Assembly (NCBI RefSeq): GCF_024713975.1
Contig: NC_091099.1
Span: 14,303,501 to 14,367,500 of the forward strand
DNA length: 64,000 nt
DNA from: Paralichthys olivaceus
Lineage: Eukaryota; Chordata; Actinopteri; Pleuronectiformes; Paralichthyidae
Direction: 5' to 3'
In this document: positions 22,827-35,163 of the stretch, piece by piece
Position numbering within the stretch: the first letter of the stretch is position 1
Layout: every line of letters begins with the position of its first letter
The notes under the pieces: generated by a model
What the model was told of the DNA's origin: nothing
The model's input: the letters and a program-made list of their open reading frames with translations, nothing else
Databases searched by the model: none
Made by a program: the position numbers and the translations under genes

Positions 22827-25352
22827 TCATTGTAGTTCATTCATCATAGCCTGGGCTTGTTTGAGCTCTGTTGAAAGAAACATGAGAAAAGATTTACCAC
22901 ATCATAAATAATCCTGACGTATATAATTCTTTTGAGAATTAAAAACTATAAGTAAACTGTTGTTTAACTAGATGAAGAGCTGACCTGCAAGCAACACTCT
23001 GAACTTGTCAGCAGAAACCGAGACAACGGTTGTGTCTGTGCAGCCTGACTCCGCTCCCTGTGCCTGGAGTTTCAGATGAATCACGGGTTCATTCACCTCC
23101 CTCAGCTCACTGGAGCTCAGAGTGTAATCAACCCGCCAAGAAACCGCCTCAAGGCGCCCCACTGCAATGCAGCACAGAGCAGATTTAGTGGCTGATTCGA
23201 TCAAATGTCTGCACACATCATCAGCAACTTTTGTCTTCCCTGTCTGAAAAGGGCAAGATGTACAGAAACACTTACATCTCAGGCTCGTCTCTCGTAGTTT
23301 GTCTTGCAGCGCAGAGTGCTTATCTTCGTATGATTTGCAGAGTCCAGTTGTGTGTTCTTAAAGGCAGAGTGTGTGTAATGAATAGTCAGAATTTATTTTA
23401 GTATAATCACATAAAAGTACCAAGGCTGAACAATAATGATACATCAACATCAAATAACTTCGATATAGTCACAATATCTGAGAAAAGAAAACACAATTAC
23501 AAGCTGGCAGAGTCAATGGTGCATTGTTTGTATTATTCCTGCACCAAAGTCACAATGCACCACACCACCCACCCGGCCATCAAGGACAGCCTTCAGAGAC
23601 ATTGTTCAAGTACCCGCTGAATACAGTGGTACCATATAAATACACAATAGTTTGTTATACAGGGAAATAACTTCAGACAATAACACAATAGGCTGTGATT
23701 TAAGACTTGTATGTTTCTGGAAATGGAGAAATTGTTTGTGTCTGACGAGCTACAGTTCTATTTAAATTGAAACATTTCCTGTTATTGCTAATATTCTGGG
23801 AAGTTATGTAATAAAGAACAAATTTAGCATGTATATATGTATTCAGGAGCCCTTGGTTGTCTGACAGCTAGTTTGATAAAGGTTATATCTCAGGGTTGGA
23901 TCTCTCTGAAATATGATAAGTAGTTTAAAAAAAAAAAACAGGTCAGGTGATGTTTTTCCACCCTTGTTCTGCTGTAACAACCAGCCTGTCATTAGTCCTG
24001 GTACATTGCTGTTGGCAGAAAGAGGTTTGTTCCTGTGTGACCATAGATTATGCAACATCATCAAGATTTATTCATACTAAACATGGAGCGCTTCAGTGGA
24101 CTAACCTTTGGGAAGGCCGAGCTGCTGCAGCTCACTGGACAGTGATTCACTGTCAACATCATGCTTTGCTGCACTGGAGAAAATGAAGCTGAGCACCGCC
24201 ACACTGGCTTTGATGTCTCCGCTCTCTGCAAGATAATTTAATGTCATGAGTGCAATGATAGGAAAATATTTAATGGAAGTATAATAGTTTTATAGACTTG
24301 TAGATAAATAATTTAAAGGCAGACCCAGTAGTAAAATAATGTAACTATGAATAACTGTGTACTGTGCTTAAGAACAATTTGAGGTACTTGTACATGATTT
24401 TATAATTCTCTTTCACTATATTATACATTTTAGTGCTTTAACTTCTATTTTAAATGTTGATTTTAACTTTGCATACAAAACATATGATCATATGAACATA
24501 ATACTCACAGCTGGATAATGTGTACTTTAACATTTAATACTGAAACACTTTAACCTTCAAATTCACATGTGTTTTTAGTTCAGTATTTAGCTGGAGTGAG
24601 ATTTTGAATGTGAGACTTGTATTTGGATCGTAGTACTAATAGCACTGTAAAGATGTAATGTAGTAAAGATATAAACACCACAGAGAAGCAGTAGAAGAGA
24701 CACATACCAAACTTTGCATCTGCAGTGAGCTTTGCAACCTTGTCAAACTAAAACAACAGAGGGAGACAGAATCAGTGTGGGTGAAATGTGAAAGTATATT
24801 ATAATGAATAGTACATATTTAACTCTTACATCAATTCCCTCCCCAAGTAAATCCTTCAGCACTTGAGCACACAGGAGTTTCATCTTGACGCTAGACTGTC
24901 AACAAATCACAAGGCAGAGGAACACACGTATTATTCAAAGAAAAAAAAAACGTGGATTTGAATATTGTTTTATTGATTACGTGCAGAATCTGTGACTACT
25001 CACGATTTTCGCTAACGTGCTAATTTCGGCCAGCACCCAGTCTGGACAGTCCAGATCTCCACAGAAGCGGAACCGCTACAACACACGAGACATAACAACG
25101 TGATCAGCTGAGACAAAATCATCAGGTAAAACCAGGCAGCGTGAGTATTTACATTACAGGGTGCTAGTCGCTTAGCCTGCTAGCTTAGCCCGCTAGCTCT
25201 CCCTGACTAAACACTGACAGCATCGAGCCAATTAGTTAAGTAAGACACTTGTGCATCTTGCGATCAGAAAGTCCGTACTGTCCAATACATACTTTTATTC
25301 ACAAACACGCAAACTAGTGTGAAGTAAAAAGATTATTGGACGTGTTTACCAT
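22827..25352 (-). CDS. commd4: COMM domain-containing protein 4
   Basis: Subunit of the COMMD/CCDC22/CCDC93 (Commander) assembly that works with retriever in endosomal recycling. Coding exons in transcript order: 25352-25350, 25075-25004, 24895-24830, 24747-24708, 24225-24106, 23356-23276, 23161-22985, 22867-22827; 199 codons plus stop, the same length as human. The first coding exon contributes only the ATG, and the next begins [19 protein letters not shown] as in human COMMD4. The helical HN domain covers about residues 1-120, followed by the COMM domain ([32 protein letters not shown]) to the end. It is divergent to sema7a, with 860 bases between the two start codons. Confidence 0.97.
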
Positions 25353-25390
25353 GACGACCAGTCAGCTGAGCAGCCGCAAGTAAGCGCGAG

Positions 25391-25402
25391 GGGGGCGGGG
25401 CG
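25391..25402. promoter_or_regulatory. GC box in the commd4/sema7a divergent promoter region
   Basis: GGGGGCGGGGCG is a perfect Sp1-type GC box about 40 bases upstream of the commd4 ATG. It lies in the 860-base region shared by the two divergent genes. No TATA box is apparent for either. Confidence 0.5.
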
Positions 25403-25485
25403 TCTCCTCCCTTCTTTTTCGTTGTTTACTGGTGGGGGACGTTTAACGTTGAATGTGCAATACCGCCACCTATTATACTGGAGTG

Positions 25486-25620
25486 TGATATATATATATA
25501 TATATCACGGCATGGCGGTGAATTGCAGAGCAACGCGTTCCATCGACGCAGAACTTCGAATGCTCAACGACCTACGGCGTAGGTACGGCGTCGACGTGAC
25601 GCAGAAGCATAAACTAGGCT
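25486..25620. repeat. (TA)n run and probable repeat-derived CpG-bearing segment
   Basis: A TA microsatellite at about 25488-25506 is followed by a segment with repeated CG-rich words (ACGGCGTAGG, GTCGACGTGACGC, CATCGACGCAG). The segment looks like part of a teleost mobile element, but its ends are not clear. A second TA run is at about 25745-25756. The rest of the stretch to 26211 is the presumed sema7a promoter and 5' UTR. Confidence 0.4.
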
Positions 25621-26211
25621 TTAGCCTTGATATAACTGTCTGTTCTCTTGTGTTTTCTCCTGATACAGATAGTATCACTTTTCTCCGTCATCCCATTGTT
25701 TTTCCCAGTCAGTCATGATGCTACTTCTAATTATTGTTTTGGATATATATATATATAATGCAGTTTCTTATAGTTTATTGCCATCTCATTGATGTCACTA
25801 AGGGCTTTTTTTTATTACCCATTGTGGCCACACACACAAACTTGAGATGTGCCATTTACCTGAAGAAACTGCATCTCATCTCAAGTAAGAGTAGGTTATA
25901 GTAGGGAACAGACCGCGCCCTCCTCCAGTCGGCAGGTGGATCCCACAGTGTAACAGCTGATCCTCACTGTTATTGGGTTTCTCCACTTCTGCGGACTGTT
26001 CTGAATCGAATCTGAACCACTTTTATTGGACGATTTATTTTTTCTGGACAATTGAAGCGCATTCATCTCTGGAGTAGATCCGCAGAGCTGCGGTACGCAG
26101 GAGGAGAACTGCTGAACTCACGCTGCTCTGCTCACAGACATCACGACACTTGGATCGCGGTTCATTCGAAGGTTTGGAGAAATAACAGCGGTTCGTGATC
26201 GCAAACGCAAA

Positions 26212-29200
26212 ATGAGTCGGTTGGTTTTTATATACCTTTGGCTCGCGAGGGATCTTCTGCTCGTCCACGCACAGACGCTTGGATCAGAAAATAATCCCAG
26301 ACTTCTGAGCAGAGGTACGTTCACTGACCTCTCACAGATACATTCAGCCTGGCATGTTATATTTGTAGATGGAAACATAATTGAGTTGAATAGAAGCTGT
26401 TAAGAATAATCAGCTACAGGCAGTGGTGTAGTGGTCCCTGGACAAGTGGGTAAACTCTCAATGTTTGCCCTCTTTTAACGCAGCCCAGAAAAAATGCCCT
26501 GTTTTAGAAACAGTGACATGTAAGATGTTAGATGTTGGACTACTCTATTTAGTTTACCCAAAAAACATCAGCAGTATTTGCTCATTGTCAAATAATTTCT
26601 GCTGCTTGATCTCAGGGAGGAAGGATTATGAAATTACGAAACCAATACCAACACAGACTAGTGAGAGACAACTATGCATTTTGAGTGAACTATTGACACC
26701 TTTTCTCTCACTTGGCAAGTCAGTATTTTCTTTTGTAAATTGTCTCTTTGAACAGCTGATTTGCAACAGATAGCGTGGGCCAGAGTGTGCCACTATTATA
26801 AAATGAACATGACTTGATCGGGAGCAGTTTGTAGGTATTGCTGGTCACACAGGCAGCCTGCATGAGTGTAAAATATAGAAGCCAGTTAAAAAGCACATTA
26901 GAGGCAGAAAAAAATGGGTAATTTGGCTCGCAGATACTACTGGATGGTATGCATCAGGGGGGATTTAGAAGTGGGTATACGCCGTATACCCCTGTATACC
27001 CTGGACTACACCAGTGGCTACAGGGGTCAATCCTCAAATCTTCTCCAAGCCCGCCAAGCTAATCAGTTTAAGGATGACCCATCTATTCCTGAGGGATGAG
27101 ATGACACTGAGTATAATGTTTGGATGTGACAGTTGTCATTGACACCGATCAGTCTGATCTGCACTAACAGCCTCGGCGACTGAGGTTTAATGTGACCCTT
27201 CATGTGTTCCCCCTCAGGTACAGTCGGAGGTGGATATGAATACCAAGACCACCAGAAACACAGTGTCCTATTTTACGATGAGGACTCTGAGGACATGTAT
27301 GTGGGGGGCACTGACTTTGTGTTAAAACTAAACATGAATGACAACAACGTCAAAGAGGTGAGGTGCATGTTCCAGAGTTAAAAACCACTGTTTCTGAACT
27401 CTTTAATTTCGTTTTTGGCCTTTTATACATCAATCACACCCACTAGCTGTTTAGTATGCAGCTGCTCATTATCAGATGTTACTGTAGCAGATGGCTGCAT
27501 CCCACTTGTTCCATCTGCAGCCACTGACAGACACTCGCTTTCAAACGCAGACATTGTTTGGCTTCATGCTGCTGATTGAGTGCTTGTGGTAAACACAGGA
27601 AATTATTGACATGGAGTTTCTGTAATATATGGCCACTTTTGTGTTATTGACTATCCATTATGATGGCTCTGACCGTAAGACACGCACACACACATCTTTA
27701 TTTCACTGATGGATAGTCATCTGTGGCAGTTGAGGTGTGCCACTATCAATTATCTTGAGTAAAATTGGTCCTAAGATTGTAAACCTGAGAAAGATGGATG
27801 GCAGATTTTCTTTTTTATCTAACCTCCAGCTATTAAGGACAAAAATTACACAAGTAGAAATTAATAAATAAATGAATGTAGGAATAAATAATTTCATATA
27901 TAAATAAATGAAAAATAAATACATTTTGGTAATGAAAAAGGCTATTTATGTATTTGTACATGTATTTAAATGGATGTTAGGACTGCTTATCTTTAAAAAT
28001 ACATTAATAGCCCTTTTCTCTCCCTTATGTAATTTTTGCTCCTCATAATTTCAAAGTTGATTCAATCATCATTTGTTTTGGCCAGAGTGCAACATTCTTT
28101 GATGGCTAGGAAGGGAAATGGCCTGTGTAAAATGTTCATTTTAATTTGTGATGTCTCATTCAAAGATAATACAACTTAATTTGTCCTCTTATTCATTTCC
28201 TGCTGCAGAAATTCCCTCTGAAAACATCAGGGCTGTGCCAAGAGGTTGGTAACTAGAGGGTGATGATTTGTGTTATCAGAACAAATTATGGATTTTTAAA
28301 TGAAATAAAGAATCAGTTCTGTATTACAACTTGACAATAACAGCCTTTGTGTCACAGGGCTCCTGTGAAAATGTCATTACAGTTATTGAGAAGTTTCAGG
28401 ACAGCACGTTTGTCTGTGGAACGAATGGATTTAAACCACAATGTTGGAAACTAGTAAGTGTTTGCATTGGAATTACACTTAATGTTATATCTGTCTATGA
28501 CATGTTGTAAACAGTAACATTTTCATATCTCTGATGTTAAAGTAGGACTAAGTGCTAAGTGCTAAGGAAATTAACACAACTTTCAAATGAGCCATTAGGC
28601 TTCACATAAGGGGAGCAGGGATGTTTTCCATCTTTATATAGAGTCTATGGGTCTATGGGCCATAGACTCTATATAAACATTTCTGCTGGTACTGCTCTGT
28701 TTCATCTGCTTTCTCTGGATCGGTAACCTTTTAGAAAAGGTTGACAAATACAGACAAAATTAACTCAGAGTACATACAGAAGACCCTATCTATTTCAGTA
28801 TCTAACGTTGAGCATTAATAAACATGTTTTAGTATTGTTAGTCACAGATACATCTTTTCATGGGTATCACAACTTATAAAAATAAAACACCACAAAAGAG
28901 CAAAACATGGGACCTTTTGAAGCATGGACCCATTGAAGCGGCTGCATTGCTCATTAAACTTTCATTCAACAAACGTCTTTTATAATTTATAGGATGTTGG
29001 GTTGCAGGTTTTGGGTGCTTGGTCATTCTTTCCATCACAGTTGTGCAGAACTAACCATCGAAATATCCTGTTGACTGTCTGTGGTTCTATAGTTTTCATC
29101 AGTGAACAATCAATCTCACGAAGTAGTGGAGAGTTATGAAGGGACGGGCATCTCTCCATTGGTGTACACACAGAACTCCCTGTCTCTCACAGTTGGTACG

Positions 29201-32200
29201 TACTGTGCATTGCATGTGACTCTTCATGTGGCTCACAGTAGCAGTCTTATGTAACAATATTAGATTATGTGTGGCCAGTCACATAAATATATTCATTTGT
29301 GCTCATTTACACGTGATGTCTCTGCTATTTTTAGAGGGGGATCTTTATGCTGCAGCTGCTGTGGATACTGACAGAAGTTCATTGCAATTCAGAAGGAGAG
29401 CTGGCAGAAGAGCTAATGTCTGGATGTATGAAAACTGGGTCTCAGGTGGGTGAAGTCAGCTTATGATGTTGAATTATGACTCTACTTAAAGTTCATTTGT
29501 ATTGCAGTGTGACAACAAATCAAATACAATAATAATATATTTTTACCTGGAGTGATGCATCTGATTACTATTATTTCAGGTGAATCATGGCAGTTTGTCC
29601 TGAAACTGTTTACCCCTTATATAGACCATACTGTTACGTCTACTGCTCAGAGCAGAGTAATTAATGTCTTATCTTACCAGTCTAAGCATTTGCGTCACGG
29701 TGTGCTGACCTTGCAAGGTACTGTCAACATTGCATGTTTGATAAACATATCCTCCTCTATCCACAGAGCCCACATTCATCTCTGCCTCCTGGGTGAAGCG
29801 AATTGAAGACCCAGACCAAGAGAAGATTTATATATTTTTCTGGGAAAAGAACTCGGACCATAGCCCAGAAGCTGACCCCTGGATATCAAGGGTGGCCAGA
29901 GTTTGCAAGGTACGCTGGATGATGGTGTGAAGCTCTTATCCTGCTAGTCTTCTAAGCTGTTTAAATCCTCATTAGTTCAGCTTCACTAATCAAGCTAATA
30001 GTCACCCCAAGTCTTATTCAAGTAACATGGAAAGTCAATACCAAGAGATCGCTTATTAAAATGTGAAAAATGTTAGTAATGAAGATACAGTATTCATGTT
30101 CAATGTCAAACTGTGATCACATCACTCATTGATCTGACATCAGGACAAGAATCAACCAATCAAGTAAGAATGTAAATTTAATGTGCCACAGCTGAGTCTT
30201 TATAGTACTGACCATAGACCATCTCAGCTGTTTTATCTCAGCTGTTTTATAGCATCAAATAGCTAACACTTTAATATACAACATTCGATCTGTGCTTTGA
30301 CTCTTTCGTTCTTCCCGTGTTCCATCCATTAACTGATGGAAGAGAGCCAACCACCAGGGGGCAATGTAGATGATTTAGCTGCACTTTTGTATTTGATCCT
30401 ACTGGTGCTATGGTCGGTATAGAACAGGACTTAGCATTGGTATTATCAATCTTCGGTATCAATCTGCACACCTGTAGCTCACAGCACTTTGGTTTGATTG
30501 GATGAGAAGGATGAGCACAACCTCTGGGGGGCACTAGCAGGGCAATAAGACAAAAACTCAGCAGGTCTGCTGTGTTTCACACAGTAACCCGTTCTGAATT
30601 TGCCAGACAATGGAAATGCTCCTATTTGTCAAGCCAGTAATGTTTGTTGTTCATCATTGCAAGGACAATGGTTAAGGTCAGCCGCTATGTACATGTTATC
30701 AGTAGACTGCATTTTATTGATATGCTCATATCATGGTCTGACATCACGGATAAAAAAAGGAACCTTGCAGGAATGGAAATATTGTGGGTATGGTGTTGTG
30801 GATACAATGCCAGGCTTTGACAAGTGTACACATAAATAAAGCATTTAACCGGATTGATGTTGGAGTACAGCTGTGTGTTACAGGGTGGTCTCACCCCCTC
30901 TGTCTGTACCAAAGGATCAGGATTCCTCTTGTAATATGACCTGCAAAACAAGACTTGGCTTAGAGCAGTCACATGATTATACCATATCAATTCACCCTTA
31001 TCTGACATATTTTAGATTACAAGTGAAGCGAAAGGACATCTTCCCTGCTGTAATGCATCTGTGTTATTTGTGCAGGTGGATGAAGGCGGATCAAAAAGAT
31101 TCTTCCAGAACATGTGGACATCTTTCCTGAAGGCCCGTCTCGTCTGTGGGTTTCCAGAGGAATCCCTGTATTTCAACCGTCTCCTTGACATTTATGTGAT
31201 TCACGCCGAGGACTGGCGCAACACCAAAGTCTACGCGCTTTTCTCAAGCAGCTGGTTCGACACTTTCCCTTCCTTTATTATAGCAACTATAGCAGAAACT
31301 TAAGTAACCCTGGCAACACACCAGGGCTCTCACTTCAAACTGAAAGCTCAGCATTTTCTTCAGAGCAGGTTAAGTGATAGTGATAGGGCATAATTTTTAT
31401 TAGGAATAACAAATGCCAAGAACAGTAGGTTTTTTCACATGACCAATTTAATTTAATGAGAAGAGAAAAAAAAGTGATGTTCTCCTGAGGTCAGATGTTA
31501 ATATGGCTGTTAATGACCCACACATACAATTACTGTTTATTTCATTCCAGTACCGTTTATTGACCTCATAATAGGAGATGCACACTTTTTCATCATTGTG
31601 CTTACTGTACTTGATTGTTTGCTTTCAGGGACACTACTGCAATTTAGTATTTAATTTCTATAAAGGCAGGTTTTCTGTTTTTAATTTATAGTCTCCAAGC
31701 CCAAGCAGATGTTATTGTCGGGGTTATCTGGTCAAACTGGACAAAGAAACATCAGATCTACTGAAGTGTTTTCACTGAAATAAAGCTTGAACAGTTATTT
31801 GTTCCAAGGCCAAGGGAGCCGCCCTTATATCACTTCATCACGCCTCTGAAAACTGGCAGGACATTTATGTTTGAGGTGGAGACGATGTCAGATACTCAAA
31901 GTTTGATTGATGAGATGACGTTTTGTAAAGTGAAATCATTACTTTTGAAATATTCTGCTTATAATGGTAACCCTCACTTGTATTTTTAACTTGCAGGAAC
32001 TCAACAGCAGTTTGCATCTACTCTGTCGGAATGATTGAAGAAATATTTGAAAACTCAACTTTCAAAGGCTACAAAAAAAACATTCCCAAACCAAGGCCAG
32101 GAACAGTAAGAATTTGTTTTGCTCTTATGTTGCTATGCAGTCAAAAAGTATGTCTTCTTTTGTTTTGACTTTGTTGTGGGCAGTCTATGTTTCTGAGTGG

Positions 32201-34292
32201 GTTTGTACAATAAAACCGTCGTGTTACATAAATGGATGGAAACGTGGTAAATGTGTCTACATTTCATTTCCACATCCATTGTGCTTCAGTGATTCCATCT
32301 CTTGATCTAGGAAAAGTTTTTTACACGAAGTCTATTTGAGTTCCGCCCTGTTGCTAAGGAACTTAAGGGGCCCATATGAAGAGATTTGCAGAATTTGGTC
32401 TCCATGCAGTAAACAAAACAGACTCAATGATTACACATCCTTGTGCAGGGAGAATTGTTGATGCATTTGATAAAGAAAACCACAAACGTCCACCTTCTCA
32501 ATTTATAGTTCAAGTAAATATTTATCTCTAATTAGTTTTAAAAACCCACTGCCTTCACGTTTGTATACCTGAAGACATTTGAACTGCCTGACTTGAGCTT
32601 CCTGGTTTATATTCCCATGTCTTACTCTGTACAGACTATTTCTTAACTGGAAAACTTTTGTGCCCATGTATCTTTCAGTGTGTAAAAAACAGTAGGAGTC
32701 TGCCACTGACCACAGTCAATATGGTGAAGGAATACCCAGAGATGACTGACTGGGTCCACTCTGTGCAATACACAGCTCCGTTTTATATCAGCAGCAGCAG
32801 CTACATCAAGATAGCAGTGGACCAAGTCCAAGCCGTGGACCAGCACAGGTATAACGTCCTGCTTCTAGCCACGGGTAAGCTGTTCTATACAGAGACAATC
32901 TTCAATGCTTTGAATACTGTTCCTCCACATTGACCCAGCCAAGTATTGTTTATAACTGCTGCTAGAGACAATGGGCTAATAATATAACTTCCCAAAATAA
33001 CAACAAATCAAACTTCTGTTCGTGTTTGGCTCAAACAGACTCCGGAAAGGTGCATAAAATCCTTGAGGCTGGATCTGAAGCTTTCATCATCTCAGAAACG
33101 CAACTCTCCAACAGTTCAACCGTTCAATCAATGAAACTTGACTTCAAAAAGGTACCGCTCGTTTAAAAGGTCACCTCACCCCACAATGCAATGTTGTCAG
33201 TAGGGTTTTTGTCACTTTGCTTAAGCTCTCAGTGAAATTTAAAACAATCCCTATTATTTTTTGATTTGCTTTCTGCAGAAATTGTCTGTAGGCTACATGT
33301 CTGGCAACAAATAACAGAGACAAAGTGGCAACGATTTACATTGCATGAAGCAACCAAAGACACAACTTTTAATGAATGCTAATGTTGATCCAAAACTGCT
33401 AGATATGTAAAAAGCCACTTTTTGCTAAATTATAAAATAAATTGACCTCTATTGCACCGAACCCAATAGGACAAAAAAGCTATTCATGCAGGCTTAAAGG
33501 AGAACAATGTCTTTGTCTTTCTTTGCTCAGAAAAAGTTAGTCGTGGGGTTTGCCGAGAAAATCTCCATCATGGACCTGCAGAGGTGTCAGCAGTATAACA
33601 ACTCCTGTGCTGAATGTGTTTTGGCCCGGGACCCGTACTGTGCCTGGACTCAGTTGGGATGCAACCCGAATGTTCCGTAAGTTACTGTTCATAACAAGAC
33701 ACATAAGGCCAGAGAGGGAGACTCAAACATTTTACAGTATAAAACAGATCGTTAAGGCAACAACCAAGGTACAATGTGTTTTGTTTTTGTTCACAGTGGA
33801 GGCATTCAGAATGTCATGACTGGGGAAACATCTGTGTGCTCGGAATCTGTAGGAGGTAATGGTGACCTCCTTCTTTTAGAACCGAGGAAAGTCAGCCGGA
33901 CCAAACGGGATATAGTTTCACCATCACCAGAGAATTTGGGAGCAGTTCATTCAGTTCCCCTGGGTGTCCCCTTCTACCTGTCGTGCCCCATAGACTCTTA
34001 CCACGCTGTCTACACCTGGAAGCACAGAGACCAGAGCAGCCCGTGTCTGCAAATGCAGTCTAACTGTCTGCACCTCATCCCTGCCATGGCAGAAGAGAAC
34101 TATGGCACCTACGAGTGTGTTTCCAAAGAGAAAGACTACACAAAAGTGGTGAAAAAATATCACCTTAAGCAGCAACTGATCACAGACACAAAGGTAGGGA
34201 GCGATGTCTCTCATGACCCAAATGATGCATCGGCTGCTGTGTCACATACAGTACTGATCCTTCTAGGACTGGCTGTAGAAATGTTACACTAA
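26212..34292 (+). CDS. sema7a: Semaphorin-7A (GPI-anchored)
   Basis: Cell-surface semaphorin acting in axon growth and immune signalling through integrins and plexin C1. Coding exons: 26212-26314, 27218-27357, 28209-28244, 28358-28453, 29093-29195, 29335-29445, 29767-29909, 31076-31254, 31997-32105, 32679-32874, 33039-33151, 33531-33676, 33797-34292; 656 codons plus stop (human 666). A signal peptide of about 23 residues is followed by the sema domain (YEYQDHQKHSVLFYDEDS onward), a PSI domain with its cysteines (CAECVLARDPYCAW) and one Ig-like domain (YLSCPIDS to YGTYECVS). A hydrophobic tail (TVLILLGLAVEMLH) without cytoplasmic residues fits a GPI-attachment signal. The site matching the human RGD reads KVD (residues 244-246). 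RTKR at 526-529, between PSI and Ig, fits the furin consensus. The start is the first ATG, directly before the signal peptide. Confidence 0.95.
28633..28677. repeat. Perfect 18-base inverted repeat (sema7a intron 4)
   Basis: The left arm 28633-28650 (TTTATATAGAGTCTATGG) is exactly complementary to 28660-28677, with a 9-base loop. The CCATAGACTCTATATAAAGATG-type end is a frequent teleost repeat word, so this is probably the back-to-back end of a fold-back element rather than an RNA gene. Confidence 0.8.
30351..30364 (+). promoter_or_regulatory. Candidate CTCF site in sema7a intron 7
   Basis: CCACCAGGGGGCAA carries the full 12-base CTCF core and matches the 14-base consensus at 13 positions. 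Neighbouring words look repeat-derived, so the motif may have arrived with a mobile element. Confidence 0.4.
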
Positions 34293-34741
34293 TTACTATT
34301 TAAACTTTATTCTATCTGCAATAATTATCAGGCTTTGGGTCTCTGCAGGAGAGAGTCAGGCTAGGATGCATTCAGGCTAGGAATTTGGCAGCAACAGCAA
34401 CAGCAACAAATCTCAACAAGAAACAGTTCCGCTGTGAACTTAAAACCTTCATAATGCTTCTGCTCACAGAGTAGACGTGCACGGCAGAACAGTTAGGGTT
34501 CAAATAAAGAAACCAGAACAGGAACGGGAACAGGATGGTGTGATGGAGGGCGAAAGCAAAGAACAAAGGCAGCAGCAGAATGCTGCTTTGTTCTGAGGGA
34601 CTGTAACCTTTCTGTAATCTTTCTTCTAAGACAAGGAAATAACAGAGGGTTTAAGAAGGAGGACATTTCTTTTAACAGGGTTTTACCTGTGAGTCTGACA
34701 CCCAAACCCACCACAAAAGTAAAATGCTGAGATCACGAGTG

Positions 34742-34747
34742 AATAAA
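34742..34747 (+). terminator. Possible sema7a polyadenylation signal
   Basis: First AATAAA after the sema7a stop, 450 bases downstream. Another lies at 35262-35267, beyond the family A repeat, so two 3' UTR lengths are possible. Confidence 0.4.
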
Positions 34748-34910
34748 CTCCCAGTCGCACGGCCACAGGTAATATAGGGTGATTAGGTGTGGTGAACTTC
34801 TAAGACCAGGACATGTAGAGGCCAGCATCTCGCTCTCTGGTTCAGCAGAGCTCAGGAAAATGTTCCTGTTTAAGATTTCTATTTTCTGTTCCCCGTTTAG
34901 GGAAGTAAAT

Positions 34911-35163
34911 GGTAAACAGTCTGTATTTATATCGAGCTATTCCAGTCTTGATGACCCAAAGCACTTTAGAGTATTATTCCAATTCACACATTCACACTGT
35001 GCATCTTTGGGCAGCACGTTCCCTTTGAGGATGGTGCAACCTCCATGGGCAATTTCAGGTTCAGTATGTTGCACAGGGACACTTCGGCATATGAAAGACT
35101 GGGGTCCAACTGCTGAATTTCTATTTAGAGGATGACCCGCTCTACCCCTTGAGCCACAGCCAA
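34911..35163 (+). repeat. Interspersed repeat family A, copy 2
   Basis: About 253 bases from GGTAAACAGTCTGTATTTAT to CTTGAGCCACAGCC, matching block by block the copy at 12746-13003 in the same orientation. It is probably in or just after the sema7a 3' UTR. Confidence 0.8.

Noticed and set aside
22573-22911. 112-codon + strand open frame
   Set aside because: It spans the end of a mobile element and the antisense of the last commd4 exon.
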